Shown here piece after piece: positions 1-6,825 of a stretch of DNA of 19,459 nucleotides (the stretch's first letter is position 1; every line of letters starts with the position of its first letter). Position numbers and translations under genes: made by a program. The notes under the pieces were generated by a model. That model had not been told where the DNA came from. It saw nothing but the letters and a program-made list of their open reading frames with translations, and ran no database searches. The stretch comes from Verrucomicrobia bacterium UBA1727 (GTDB taxonomy: Bacteria > Verrucomicrobiota > Kiritimatiellia > RFP12 > UBA1067). The DNA lies in contig DCIL01000042.1 in assembly GCA_002315875.1 (NCBI GenBank), positions 4,930 to 24,388 on the forward strand, written 5' to 3'.

Positions 1-1220
1 GCGAGCATGCCGGGCGTGTAGCACATGCCCTCGCCCACGATCATCAACATCGTAAGATCGCGCTCGACGGTGACGAAATCAGGCTCGAGTTCGCGGCGGA
101 TCGTCGCAACCACGCGGCGCTCCTTCTCCTTAGGCAGATACTGATCCTTCACGACCACGCACTGCGAATCGACGCCCGAGGGCATATGCTCGTAGGAGAT
201 GCCTTCCTGTTCGAGAATCTGCAGCAGACGACGGCCGAAGCCGATCTGGCGGTTCATGAGATACTTCTCGACAACGATGTTGCAGAAGTGGTCCGCACTC
301 GCGATGCCTACGACCGTACCGGGGATGACGCGGCGGGACTGCTGGATCATCGTGCCAGGCTCGGCGGGATGATTGGTGTTGCGGATGTTGATCGGGATTC
401 TCGCCTTGACCGCGGGAATGACCGCATCGTCATTGAAGACGCCGAAGCCCGCGTAGGCAAGCTCGCGCATCTCGCGATAGGTCATCGTGGGAATGCCCTC
501 GCCATCCTTCACCTCGGAGACGATGCGAGGATCGCACGGATAGACCGAGTCGACATCGGTGAAGTTCTCGTAGACGTCGGCACAGACAGCGGCCGCGAGA
601 ATCGAACCGGTGATGTCGCTGCCGCCGCGCGGGAAAGTCGCGACCTTGCCTTCGCGGGTATAGCCGAAGAAACCAGGATAAATGACGATGCCGTCGAAGT
701 TCGAGAAGGCCTTGGAAAGCTTGACGTAGCTGTCTGGATCGAGCGTCGCGTCGCCGAACTCGCCCTTGAGAATCATGCCCGTGTCCTTGGGACTCGCATA
801 GCGCGCCTTGCGTCCGCGCGCCTCGAAGGCGACGGCGACGAGTTTGGCATTGTTATCCTCACCGGACGCCTTCATGAGGTCCATGAACTCGGCGGGAGTA
901 AGCGAAGCGGCCTGCGCGAGGCGCCCCTTGAGATCCTGCTCAATCGTCCGCACGATGTCCTCGCCAAGTTGAAGCTCCGTCGCGATCTCGGCATAACGCT
1001 CGACCACCGCACCGTACTCGCGATCGGTGTTCTCGCCCTTAAGCGCGACTTCCGCAAGCGCGATCAGCAGATCGGTTACCTTGGTGTCACCACCGTGCCG
1101 CTTGCCGGGCGCGGAAACCACCACAATGCGCCGCGCAGGGTCCGCGAGGACGATATCGATGACCTTGTTTAGCTGCGCCGCGTTCGCGAGCGACGAGCCG
1201 CCGAATTTGCAAACCTTCAT
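1..1220 (-). CDS. lysC: Aspartate kinase, monofunctional (C-terminus cut by window edge)
   Basis: Phosphorylates L-aspartate with ATP, the first step of the pathway to lysine (via diaminopimelate), threonine and methionine; cytoplasmic. About 406 residues are visible. The N-terminus reads MKVCKFGGSSLA, the KFGGSS signature of the family. Further on come SAPGKR...DTKVTDLL, FPRGGSDITGSI (substrate and nucleotide binding region) and TDVDSVYPCDPRIV, all in the usual order for the amino acid kinase domain. The rest is regulatory ACT-type sequence ending in DLTMLMIVGEGM, so probably only a few dozen residues are missing. The start at 1220 is supported by GGAG 11 bases upstream and by a TATAAT box about 30 bases upstream. 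The ACT domains make feedback inhibition by lysine or threonine likely (family knowledge). It is transcribed away from the lipoprotein gene at 1280. No fused homoserine dehydrogenase is visible in this part. Confidence 0.95.
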   Translation of the reverse strand, partial: MKVCKFGGSSLANAAQLNKVIDIVLADPARRIVVVSAPGKRHGGDTKVTDLLIALAEVALKGENTDREYGAVVERYAEIATELQLGEDIVRTIEQDLKGRLAQAASLTPAEFMDLMKASGEDNNAKLVAVAFEARGRKARYASPKDTGMILKGEFGDATLDPDSYVKLSKAFSNFDGIVIYPGFFGYTREGKVATFPRGGSDITGSILAAAVCADVYENFTDVDSVYPCDPRIVSEVKDGEGIPTMTYREMRELAYAGFGVFNDDAVIPAVKARIPINIRNTNHPAEPGTMIQQSRRVIPGTVVGIASADHFCNIVVEKYLMNRQIGFGRRLLQILEQEGISYEHMPSGVDSQCVVVKDQYLPKEKERRVVATIRRELEPDFVTVERDLTMLMIVGEGMCYTPGML

Positions 1221-1248
1221 TACTCTTGTATCTCCAATTGAGCCGCGT

Positions 1249-1257
1249 ATTATATCA
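1249..1257 (-). promoter_or_regulatory. Extended -10 promoter for lysC
   Basis: On the minus strand the bases read TGATATAAT, a perfect TATAAT preceded by the TGn extension. No good -35 hexamer lies 17 bases upstream, which fits an extended -10 promoter. The predicted start of transcription is near 1242, giving a leader of about 22 bases that carries the GGAG ribosome site. Confidence 0.6.
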
Positions 1258-1263
1258 TAATTG

Positions 1264-1272
1264 TGGTATACT
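1264..1272 (+). promoter_or_regulatory. Extended -10 promoter for the lipoprotein gene
   Basis: The plus strand reads TGGTATACT, a five-of-six match to TATAAT with a TGn extension. Only seven bases separate it from the ATG at 1280, so the predicted message would begin at or next to the start codon. It overlaps the region that would hold the -35 contacts of the lysC promoter on the other strand. Confidence 0.45.
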
Positions 1273-1279
1273 ATGCGGC

Positions 1280-1651
1280 ATGAAGATCAGATTGTGGATT
1301 CTCATAGGGATTTTCGCGGTTGCATCGGGTTGCGCGGTTGATCAGCATTTTATAAGCAACCCCGGGAAAAGCCAGTTCATCAAGGTGGAAAGCGGTGATG
1401 ACTGGCACTTCAAGCTCAATGAGCCCAGGGGTCAGCGATGGCATTGGCATTGCGACGATCACGATGTCTCCCTGGATCTTAACCGCAACTATGAGAAGGA
1501 GACCGTGTGGGTGAACATCCACGTTCACCGCGGCTATGATGGACCTTCCGCCATCTATTTCGAGCTACGCGATCAGAGGGAAGGGAAAACCCTCCAGGCC
1601 TTCAATCTCGGACTCTTCAAGCGAACCGGCGACGAGGCGTTCTGGAAGTGA
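1280..1651 (+). CDS. Small predicted lipoprotein, function unknown
   Basis: A 123-residue exported protein. The N-terminus MKIRLWILIGIFAVASGC is a classic lipoprotein signal: two basic residues, a hydrophobic stretch, then a V-A-S-G-C lipobox, so C18 should be lipidated after signal peptidase II cleavage. The ATG at 1280 is preferred over an upstream TTG in the same frame at 1226 because only the ATG places the signal peptide at the N-terminus. The mature part is polar, rich in W, H and D (for example RWHWHCDDHD), and ends FKRTGDEAFWK. The spacing of hydrophobic and aromatic residues is loosely reminiscent of chagasin-type (I42) inhibitor domains, but their conserved loops (NPTTGY, GxG, RPWE) are not evident, so I give no function. 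It is the only plus-strand gene and converges on the HD-domain gene with five bases between them. No Shine-Dalgarno sequence is seen. Confidence 0.8.
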   Translation: MKIRLWILIGIFAVASGCAVDQHFISNPGKSQFIKVESGDDWHFKLNEPRGQRWHWHCDDHDVSLDLNRNYEKETVWVNIHVHRGYDGPSAIYFELRDQREGKTLQAFNLGLFKRTGDEAFWK

Positions 1652-1656
1652 AAACG

Positions 1657-2559
1657 CTAAAGCGACCTGACGAAGGCAAGGCCGGATTCAAGGTCTGAAA
1701 TCTTTCCGTCGAGCTGCGCCGCGTAAGTCGCATCGAGAATCCGCTTGAATTCAGGTCCCGGCTTCATCCCCATCGCCAGGAGGTCGCGTCCCTGCACGAA
1801 CGGTTTCGGCGCGGAGTCCGCCGCGGCAATTCGCGCGGTCTCCTGCTCAAGCCAGCGGAAGGGTTCTGGCTCCGAAGGGAACGGGGGACGTCCCATATCG
1901 TCCGCAATGGCCACTCGAATGAGTCGCTCCATCTTCTCGACCTGGCGAATGACCCGACGAATGGCGCCGTCGGACGACTTGTCGCGCCACATCGCGAACG
2001 GGCGCATGTGAAGACGGACGAGCGGCAGCACTTGCGCGATAAACCGCTCATCATCGGTGAGCCGCCGAAGAAAGGTCTCGGTCGGTGCTACGCCTTCATC
2101 GTCGTGTCCCAGCGAACGGATGCGCTTTCTCACCGGATCGTACCGCGTACACGACGGCTTGCCGAAATCGTGACAGAGGACGGCGAAGCCGACAATCACG
2201 TCTTCCGCTTCGCCTGCCTGCCGCGAATCGCGGTCCGCGGCAAACGCATCAAGACAGCAAAGCGTATGATTCCAGACATCACCTTCGGGGTGCCACTCGG
2301 GATCCTGCTTGCATTCCACCATCCGCTCGAGTTCGGGATAGCGAGCGAGCCATCCGGCCGCGCGCAGGAAATTCATCGCGGCAGAGATTTTCCTACCGCT
2401 TACGAACAGTTCGCGCCAAGCCGCAAAATGCACCTCGCGCTCAATCGGCTGAGTTGCTAGGGCGCGGCAGTTTTCGATCAGTTCACCGCTGGACTCAAGT
2501 TCGCCGCGCGCGATCGCATTCATCGCGGCAAGGACATCGGCTGCATAAAGGACTTTCAT
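1657..2559 (-). CDS. HD-domain protein resembling the C-terminal half of a CCA-adding enzyme / poly(A) polymerase
   Basis: A 300-residue protein matching the tRNA nucleotidyltransferase family only from its central helices to its end. The HD phosphohydrolase motifs are present: WHPEGDVWNHTL with H98, then LCHDFGKP with H130-D131, then GHDDEG with H152. The C-terminal stretch V-x-GRDLLAMGMKPGPEFKRIL is typical of bacterial CCA-adding enzymes of the E. coli type. The N-terminal catalytic head, with its G-S/D-x-x-D-x-D nucleotidyltransferase motif, is absent, so CCA addition is not expected. A metal-dependent phosphatase or phosphodiesterase role is the more likely one (inference). The ATG at 2559 overlaps the prmC stop codon by four bases (ATGA), indicating translational coupling; in-frame codons further upstream lie inside prmC. 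It is the last gene of the long minus-strand run. Confidence 0.8.
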   Translation of the reverse strand: MKVLYAADVLAAMNAIARGELESSGELIENCRALATQPIEREVHFAAWRELFVSGRKISAAMNFLRAAGWLARYPELERMVECKQDPEWHPEGDVWNHTLCCLDAFAADRDSRQAGEAEDVIVGFAVLCHDFGKPSCTRYDPVRKRIRSLGHDDEGVAPTETFLRRLTDDERFIAQVLPLVRLHMRPFAMWRDKSSDGAIRRVIRQVEKMERLIRVAIADDMGRPPFPSEPEPFRWLEQETARIAAADSAPKPFVQGRDLLAMGMKPGPEFKRILDATYAAQLDGKISDLESGLAFVRSL

Positions 2560-3422
2560 GGCAGTCGGGCGGAGGCATAGCGGTCGTGTCCGGCCCAATC
2601 CTTCTCGATGCATATTTCCACGAAGCCAAAGTTCTTCATGAGATCTGCCACCGCGGCACCCTGGTTCTCTCCAATCTCGAAGAATACCGCGCCGTTGGGC
2701 CTGAGCACGTTGATCGCATCCGAAAGATACCGTTCGTAGAAGACGAGCCCATCGGCGCCGCCGTCCAGCGCAAGGCGCGGCTCGAAATCGCGCACACGTG
2801 GGTCGAGCGTCTCGCAGACGGCGCTTTCGATATACGGAGGATTCGAGACGATGATGTCAATGCACTCCGGCTCGTCGACATCGTCGAGGCCGTCCCCGAC
2901 CACGAATTTCACGCGCTCTGCAAGTCCGCACATCTCAGCGTTGACGCGAGCGAGCTGAATAGCATCCTCGGAGATATCTGTGCCGACGAATACTCCATCG
3001 CCCTTGAATTCCTTCGCGAGCGAAAGGATGATCGCGCCGGTACCGGTGCCGATATCGAAGATCACCGGCGCAGGAGCGAACGAGCGCTGAGGATCGGCGA
3101 GGAACTTGAGAACGCGGGTGACGAGCTCCTCGGTTTCGGGACGCGGAATGAGCGCGCGGCGATCGCACTTGAGCGTGAGCGAACGGAAATCCCATTCGCC
3201 GAGCACATATTGGATCGGCTCGCCCTTGACGAGACGGGACATCCCACGGCGCATGGCCTCGAGATGCCGCTCGTCAGCGTCTTTGTCGAGATGGGACGCG
3301 AGGAAACCGCGTCCGCACTTAAGAAGCCGAGCCGCCATAAGCTCCACCGCAACCTCGGCCTCGGGCACGCCCTTGGTTCCGAGATAGGCGGACGACCTGG
3401 CTACGACTTCCTTCCAGACCAT
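2556..3422 (-). CDS. prmC: Peptide chain release factor N5-glutamine methyltransferase PrmC (HemK)
   Basis: Methylates the glutamine of the GGQ motif in release factors RF1 and RF2, using S-adenosylmethionine; cytoplasmic. The protein is 288 residues, the normal family length. An N-terminal helical domain includes GEPIQYVLGEWDF (about 67-79) and LIPRPETEELV (91-101), both PrmC hallmarks. The SAM-binding loop is DIGTGTGAI (123-131), the acidic strand end is VGTDIS, and the catalytic SNPPY motif is at 193-197. The ATG at 3422 starts two bases after the preceding stop codon ends, and the stop overlaps the next gene by four bases, so it sits within a coupled operon. PrmC is more commonly found next to prfA; here its neighbours are an OB-fold protein and an HD-domain protein. 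Confidence 0.95.
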   Translation of the reverse strand: MVWKEVVARSSAYLGTKGVPEAEVAVELMAARLLKCGRGFLASHLDKDADERHLEAMRRGMSRLVKGEPIQYVLGEWDFRSLTLKCDRRALIPRPETEELVTRVLKFLADPQRSFAPAPVIFDIGTGTGAIILSLAKEFKGDGVFVGTDISEDAIQLARVNAEMCGLAERVKFVVGDGLDDVDEPECIDIIVSNPPYIESAVCETLDPRVRDFEPRLALDGGADGLVFYERYLSDAINVLRPNGAVFFEIGENQGAAVADLMKNFGFVEICIEKDWAGHDRYASARLP

Positions 3423-3423
3423 T

Positions 3424-3807
3424 TTAGAAAGGCATATCGTCGATATCGTCCGCACCGGCAGGCATATCCGGCTCGGCGGGAGCGGGGACGGGCTCGGTGG
3501 AGGTGCCGTCCGCATTCAGGACCTCGATCTTGAGTCCGGTCAGATCGACAAAGTACTGAACGCCCTTGGGACCTTCCCACTTGCGTCCGTCGACCACGAA
3601 ACGGACCTTCGCGCGCGCGCCTTTGGCAATGCCTTCGAGCAGCGAGCAGTTGTCCTTCTTGAACGAAAACTTGATCGGGTTGGGATACTTCGAGGGCGAA
3701 TCAACATCATTGCCGATGACGATGTCGCGCTTGGTGAAGCCGCTGGCAAAGGTCTGCACGGGCATGACTTCCTCGACGACTCCGGTGTATTCATAGATCT
3801 GTGACAT
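3424..3807 (-). CDS. DUF3127-like OB-fold protein with an SSB-type acidic C-terminal tip
   Basis: A 127-residue cytoplasmic protein. Residues 1-100 (MSQIYEYTGVVEEV..., YPNPIKFSFKKDNC, GARAKVRFVVDGRKWEG...YFVDLTGLKIE) follow the beta-strand pattern of the DUF3127 family, which I recall as OB-fold, single-stranded-DNA-binding-like proteins common in Bacteroidetes. A Pro/Ala/Glu linker then leads to DDIDDMPF at the very end. This matches the acidic tip of bacterial SSB proteins (DDDIPF type), which docks DNA repair and replication partners. A nucleic-acid-binding role is therefore inferred, with moderate confidence. The start at 3807 is set by AAAGGA about nine bases upstream; an in-frame reading continues further upstream but overlaps ilvN in another frame and is discarded. 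It lies 32 bases after ilvN and one base before prmC. Confidence 0.75.
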   Translation of the reverse strand: MSQIYEYTGVVEEVMPVQTFASGFTKRDIVIGNDVDSPSKYPNPIKFSFKKDNCSLLEGIAKGARAKVRFVVDGRKWEGPKGVQYFVDLTGLKIEVLNADGTSTEPVPAPAEPDMPAGADDIDDMPF

Positions 3808-3839
3808 TAGTTGTTTTCCTTTCTTTTTATTAAAATCGA

Positions 3840-4097
3840 TTACTGGCGGCGCGAAGTCACCTCGATGACGTTGACCTGATTGCGCAGCTGAAGAATGATC
3901 TGGTTGACGACGCGATCGGTCGCGAGCACGTCGATGCGCATGCGCGAGACCGTGCCGTCCTCGGTCGGACCGACGTTGAGCGTCTGGATGTTGTAGCCAC
4001 GGCCGGAGATGAGCCCGACGATTCGCGCGAGCACGCCCGGCTTGTTCTCCACGAAGCAATTGAGCCGGTAGATGGACTCGGACTTCGTCGTCTTCAT
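3840..4097 (-). CDS. ilvN: Acetolactate synthase small (regulatory) subunit, short ACT-only form
   Basis: Regulatory partner of the acetolactate synthase encoded immediately upstream; it stabilises the catalytic subunit and confers feedback control by branched-chain amino acids. The 85 residues form a single ACT domain: YRLNCFVENKPGVLARIVGLISGRGYNIQTLNVGPTEDGTVSRMRI is the family's conserved beta-alpha-beta stretch. The common IlvH/IlvN form is about 160 residues with a second C-terminal domain; that part is missing here, so the size is like the short E. coli IlvN (96) and IlvM (87). The ATG overlaps the ilvB stop by four bases, so both subunits are translated together. Whether valine feedback survives cannot be told from the sequence. 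Confidence 0.93.
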   Translation of the reverse strand: MKTTKSESIYRLNCFVENKPGVLARIVGLISGRGYNIQTLNVGPTEDGTVSRMRIDVLATDRVVNQIILQLRNQVNVIEVTSRRQ

Positions 4098-5707
4098 ACC
4101 GTCGCCTCCCCGTCCACCACGACCTCTAACAGATACGGCTTCTTCGCGCGCACCGCCTTCGCGACTGCGGCACCGAGTTTCTCGGGGTCGCTCACCCTCG
4201 CGGACGCAAGACCATACGCCTTGGCGAGCAGCACGAAATCGGGATTCGAATAATCACCGATGAAGTAGCGCTTCTGCATCTGGCGAATCATTCCGAGCGT
4301 ACCGTTGTTCATCACGATAAAAGCAATCGGCAGTCTCTCGCGCGCGGCAAGAAGCAGTTCCTCGGCCGTCATCTGCGCGCCGCCATCGCCTACAATCGCA
4401 ACGATCGGACCTTCCGCGCCGCCGATCGCAGCACCGATTGCCGCGGGGATTCCGAAGCCCATCGCGCCCATGCCGCCGGACGTGATGAAACGCCGCGGAC
4501 GAGAATGCGGGAAGCGCCGAGCGGCGAACATCTGATGCTGTCCGACGTCAGTGACCAGCACGCACCGTCCCCTCGTCGCCTCGGCAACCGCATCAATCAC
4601 CGATTGCGGCATGATGACACCACGATGAAGCGGAACGTATTTCGGCTTGATCGGTTTAAGCGCCTCGAGCACGGACAGCCAGTCGGGATGGGAGGCCGTC
4701 TTCACACGCGAGGCGACCACGGTCAGGAGATCCTTGATATCCGCAACTATGCCCATCGTCACCACCACGTTCTTGTCGATGGCAGAGGGATCGCAGTCCA
4801 CCTGCACGATCTTCACGCCGCGCGAGGTCTTCGCCCCTTCGGTCACGCGATCGTTGAAACGGACGCCAAGCGCGAGAATGAAATCGGCCTTCTCGAGCGC
4901 GGTCTTCGCGGCCGCGGTGCCGTAGATGCCGGCCATGCCCATTGCCAGCGGATGCGCGGTATCAAAAGATCCGATGCCCATCAGCGTAGTCACGACTGGA
5001 ATGTTCGCCTTCTCCGCCATCGCCGTGAGATCGCGTGCGGCGTCCGCGGCAATCACCCCGCCACCTGCATAGATTACGGGACGCTTCGCGGCGTTGAGCC
5101 ACTTCGCGAGCGTAGCCACATCGCGGGCGGAGGCGGCGCATTCCGGATGATAGGCGCGAAGCGAGATTCGTTCGGGATAGGTCGCTGAAGTGGCGGCGCG
5201 CTGCACGTCACAGGGAAGGTCGATGACGACGGGACCCGGCTTGCCGTGGGTGGCGATGTAAAAGGCCTGGGCGACGGTCTCCGGAATCTCGTCCGCATTC
5301 TTGATGAGAAAATTATGCTTCGAGACCGCGCGGGTAAGGCCGGTGGTGTCCGCTTCCTGAAAGGCGTCGGTACCGATGCGATTGAGCTCAACCTGTCCGC
5401 AGATCACCACGAGCGGCACGCCGTCCATATTTGCGCAGCCGAGGCCGGTGATCGTGTTGGTAAGACCGGGGCCGCTCGTAACCAGCACCACACCTGGACG
5501 CCCGGTAGCGCGCGAATAGCCGTCGGCACAATGGACCGCGCCCTGTTCATGACGATTGAGAATGAAGCGAAGACGCGAATCGCGCAGGCAGTCGAAGACG
5601 TCAAGGACATTGCCGCCGGGGTAGCCGAAGACGGTATCGACTCCGGCGCGCTCCAGACTCTCCACAAGCGCGCGGGCTCCGTTTCTGACTGCCTTCGACG
5701 GCTTCAT
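4094..5707 (-). CDS. ilvB: Acetolactate synthase (acetohydroxyacid synthase) large catalytic subunit
   Basis: Thiamine diphosphate enzyme that condenses two pyruvates to 2-acetolactate, or pyruvate with 2-ketobutyrate, in valine, leucine and isoleucine synthesis. The 537-residue protein is slightly shorter than the usual 550-590. The catalytic glutamate is E54 in RHEQGAVHCADGYSRATG. The ThDP/Mg motif runs from GDGGAQM (440-446) to MNNGT (about 467-471). The FAD-binding middle domain is recognisable by DFILALGVRFNDRVTEG. At the position where many AHAS enzymes have a tryptophan (RQWQ), this protein has RQMQ with M477. The ATG at 5707 has GGAG four to five bases upstream and lies 11 bases after the rfbB stop; upstream in-frame codons overlap rfbB. 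It is followed at once by ilvN, so the pair is complete. Confidence 0.95.
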   Translation of the reverse strand: MKPSKAVRNGARALVESLERAGVDTVFGYPGGNVLDVFDCLRDSRLRFILNRHEQGAVHCADGYSRATGRPGVVLVTSGPGLTNTITGLGCANMDGVPLVVICGQVELNRIGTDAFQEADTTGLTRAVSKHNFLIKNADEIPETVAQAFYIATHGKPGPVVIDLPCDVQRAATSATYPERISLRAYHPECAASARDVATLAKWLNAAKRPVIYAGGGVIAADAARDLTAMAEKANIPVVTTLMGIGSFDTAHPLAMGMAGIYGTAAAKTALEKADFILALGVRFNDRVTEGAKTSRGVKIVQVDCDPSAIDKNVVVTMGIVADIKDLLTVVASRVKTASHPDWLSVLEALKPIKPKYVPLHRGVIMPQSVIDAVAEATRGRCVLVTDVGQHQMFAARRFPHSRPRRFITSGGMGAMGFGIPAAIGAAIGGAEGPIVAIVGDGGAQMTAEELLLAARERLPIAFIVMNNGTLGMIRQMQKRYFIGDYSNPDFVLLAKAYGLASARVSDPEKLGAAVAKAVRAKKPYLLEVVVDGEATV

Positions 5708-5718
5708 CTCACTCCTTC

Positions 5719-6825
5719 TCAACCCTTGCCGAGACGCTGTCCCGAGTAGCGCTGTTCGTGGATCGGCTTCCACCACCACTCGTTATCGAGATACCACTGG
5801 ACGGTGCGGCGGATTCCGCTTTCGAAATTCTCACGCGGCTTCCAACCGAGCTCGCCCATCAGCTTAGAAGGATCGATCGCATACCTGAGGTCGTGTCCCG
5901 GACGATCGGTGACGAAGGTGATGAGGTCAAGATACGATGTCGCCTTGGGACGCAATTCGTCCATGATCCTGCAGATCGTCTCGACCACCTCGAGGTTGGT
6001 GCGCTCGTTGTGTCCGCCGACATTGTACGTCTCGCCGTCCGCCCCCTTCTCGTTGACGAGCATCAGCGCGCGAGCGTGATCTTCGACGAAGAGCCAGTCG
6101 CGGACATTGGCACCCTTGCCATAGACCGGAAGCGGCTTGCCGTCGAGGCAGTTGAGGATCACGAGCGGAATGAGCTTCTCGGGGAAGTGGTAGGGACCGT
6201 AGTTGTTGGAACAGTTGGTGATGCGAATCGGAAGACCGTACGTATCGTGCCAGGCGCGCACCAGATGATCGGAACTCGCCTTCGAGGCCGAATACGGAGA
6301 GTGCGGAGAATACGGGGTCTTCTCGGTGAAGTAGCCGGTCTCTCCCAAGGTGCCGTAGACCTCGTCCGTCGAGATGTGCTGGAAGACGAAGGACGGATGC
6401 TGCTTCCACCACTTGAGCGCCGCCTGCAACAACGTCGCGGTGCCGGTGATGTTGGTGCGGATGAACTCTCCTGGCCCGTCGATCGAACGGTCGACGTGAC
6501 TTTCCGCGGCAAGATGGAAAATCGTGTCGGGCCTGAACTCGGCAAAGGCCTTGTCCATCGCCTCCTGATCGCAGATGTCGGCACGAAGAAACGCAAGCCG
6601 TTTCTCCGAGTTGAGGGTTGCGAGTTGGGAGTTGAGAGTCGAGATATCGTTGTCAACATCCCTTTCAGGATCCAGCCCGACCTCCTTGAGCGACTCAGGG
6701 ACGCCGGCGTAGGTCAGCTTGTCGATGACCAGCACCTGGCAATCGGTTTCCTTGATCAGAAGACGGGTGAGCGCGCTGCCGATGAAACCGCAGCCGCCTG
6801 TTACGATACAACGCTTATTCTTCAT
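5719..6825 (-). CDS. rfbB: dTDP-glucose 4,6-dehydratase
   Basis: Converts dTDP-glucose to dTDP-4-keto-6-deoxyglucose, the precursor of rhamnose and other deoxysugars; cytoplasmic, extended short-chain dehydrogenase family. The Rossmann loop is TGGCGFIGSAL (9-19), the catalytic STDEVYG is at 152-158, and YSASK with the catalytic Tyr/Lys at 178-182. PYHFPEKLIPL and YGKGANVRDWLFVEDH are also family hallmarks. The length is 368 residues. Between the NAD-binding half and FLRADICD there is extra sequence at about residues 48-75 that contains STLNSQLATLNS; it is encoded by a tandem heptanucleotide repeat and is not part of the normal family core. The ATG at 6825 overlaps the kinase gene by 11 bases and has AAAGGA upstream. 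The partners rfbA, rfbC and rfbD are not in the window, so the final sugar is unknown. Confidence 0.95.
   Translation of the reverse strand: MKNKRCIVTGGCGFIGSALTRLLIKETDCQVLVIDKLTYAGVPESLKEVGLDPERDVDNDISTLNSQLATLNSEKRLAFLRADICDQEAMDKAFAEFRPDTIFHLAAESHVDRSIDGPGEFIRTNITGTATLLQAALKWWKQHPSFVFQHISTDEVYGTLGETGYFTEKTPYSPHSPYSASKASSDHLVRAWHDTYGLPIRITNCSNNYGPYHFPEKLIPLVILNCLDGKPLPVYGKGANVRDWLFVEDHARALMLVNEKGADGETYNVGGHNERTNLEVVETICRIMDELRPKATSYLDLITFVTDRPGHDLRYAIDPSKLMGELGWKPRENFESGIRRTVQWYLDNEWWWKPIHEQRYSGQRLGKG
6605..6639 (-). repeat. Five tandem heptanucleotide units inside rfbB
   Basis: On the coding strand five consecutive seven-base units read ACTCTCA, ACTCCCA, ACTCGCA, ACCCTCA and ACTCGGA, in order from high to low coordinate. 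Each differs from its neighbours by one or two bases. Three units make 21 bases, so the peptide repeats every seven residues (STLNSQL, ATLNSE). The block lies in the extra segment of the dehydratase. Confidence 0.85.

Noticed and set aside
186..1172. Long open reading frame on the plus strand opposite aspartate kinase
   Set aside because: The opposite strand encodes a clear aspartate kinase with all its motifs; the plus-strand product has no recognisable pattern and is an effect of high GC content.
1226..1279. Upstream TTG start for the lipoprotein gene
   Set aside because: It would place 18 extra residues before the signal peptide and overlaps the lysC leader and both -10 boxes.
1651..1675. 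Possible terminator hairpin (cgct-aa-agcg) between the convergent genes
   Set aside because: The stem has only four base pairs and no T-run follows, so it does not support a terminator call.
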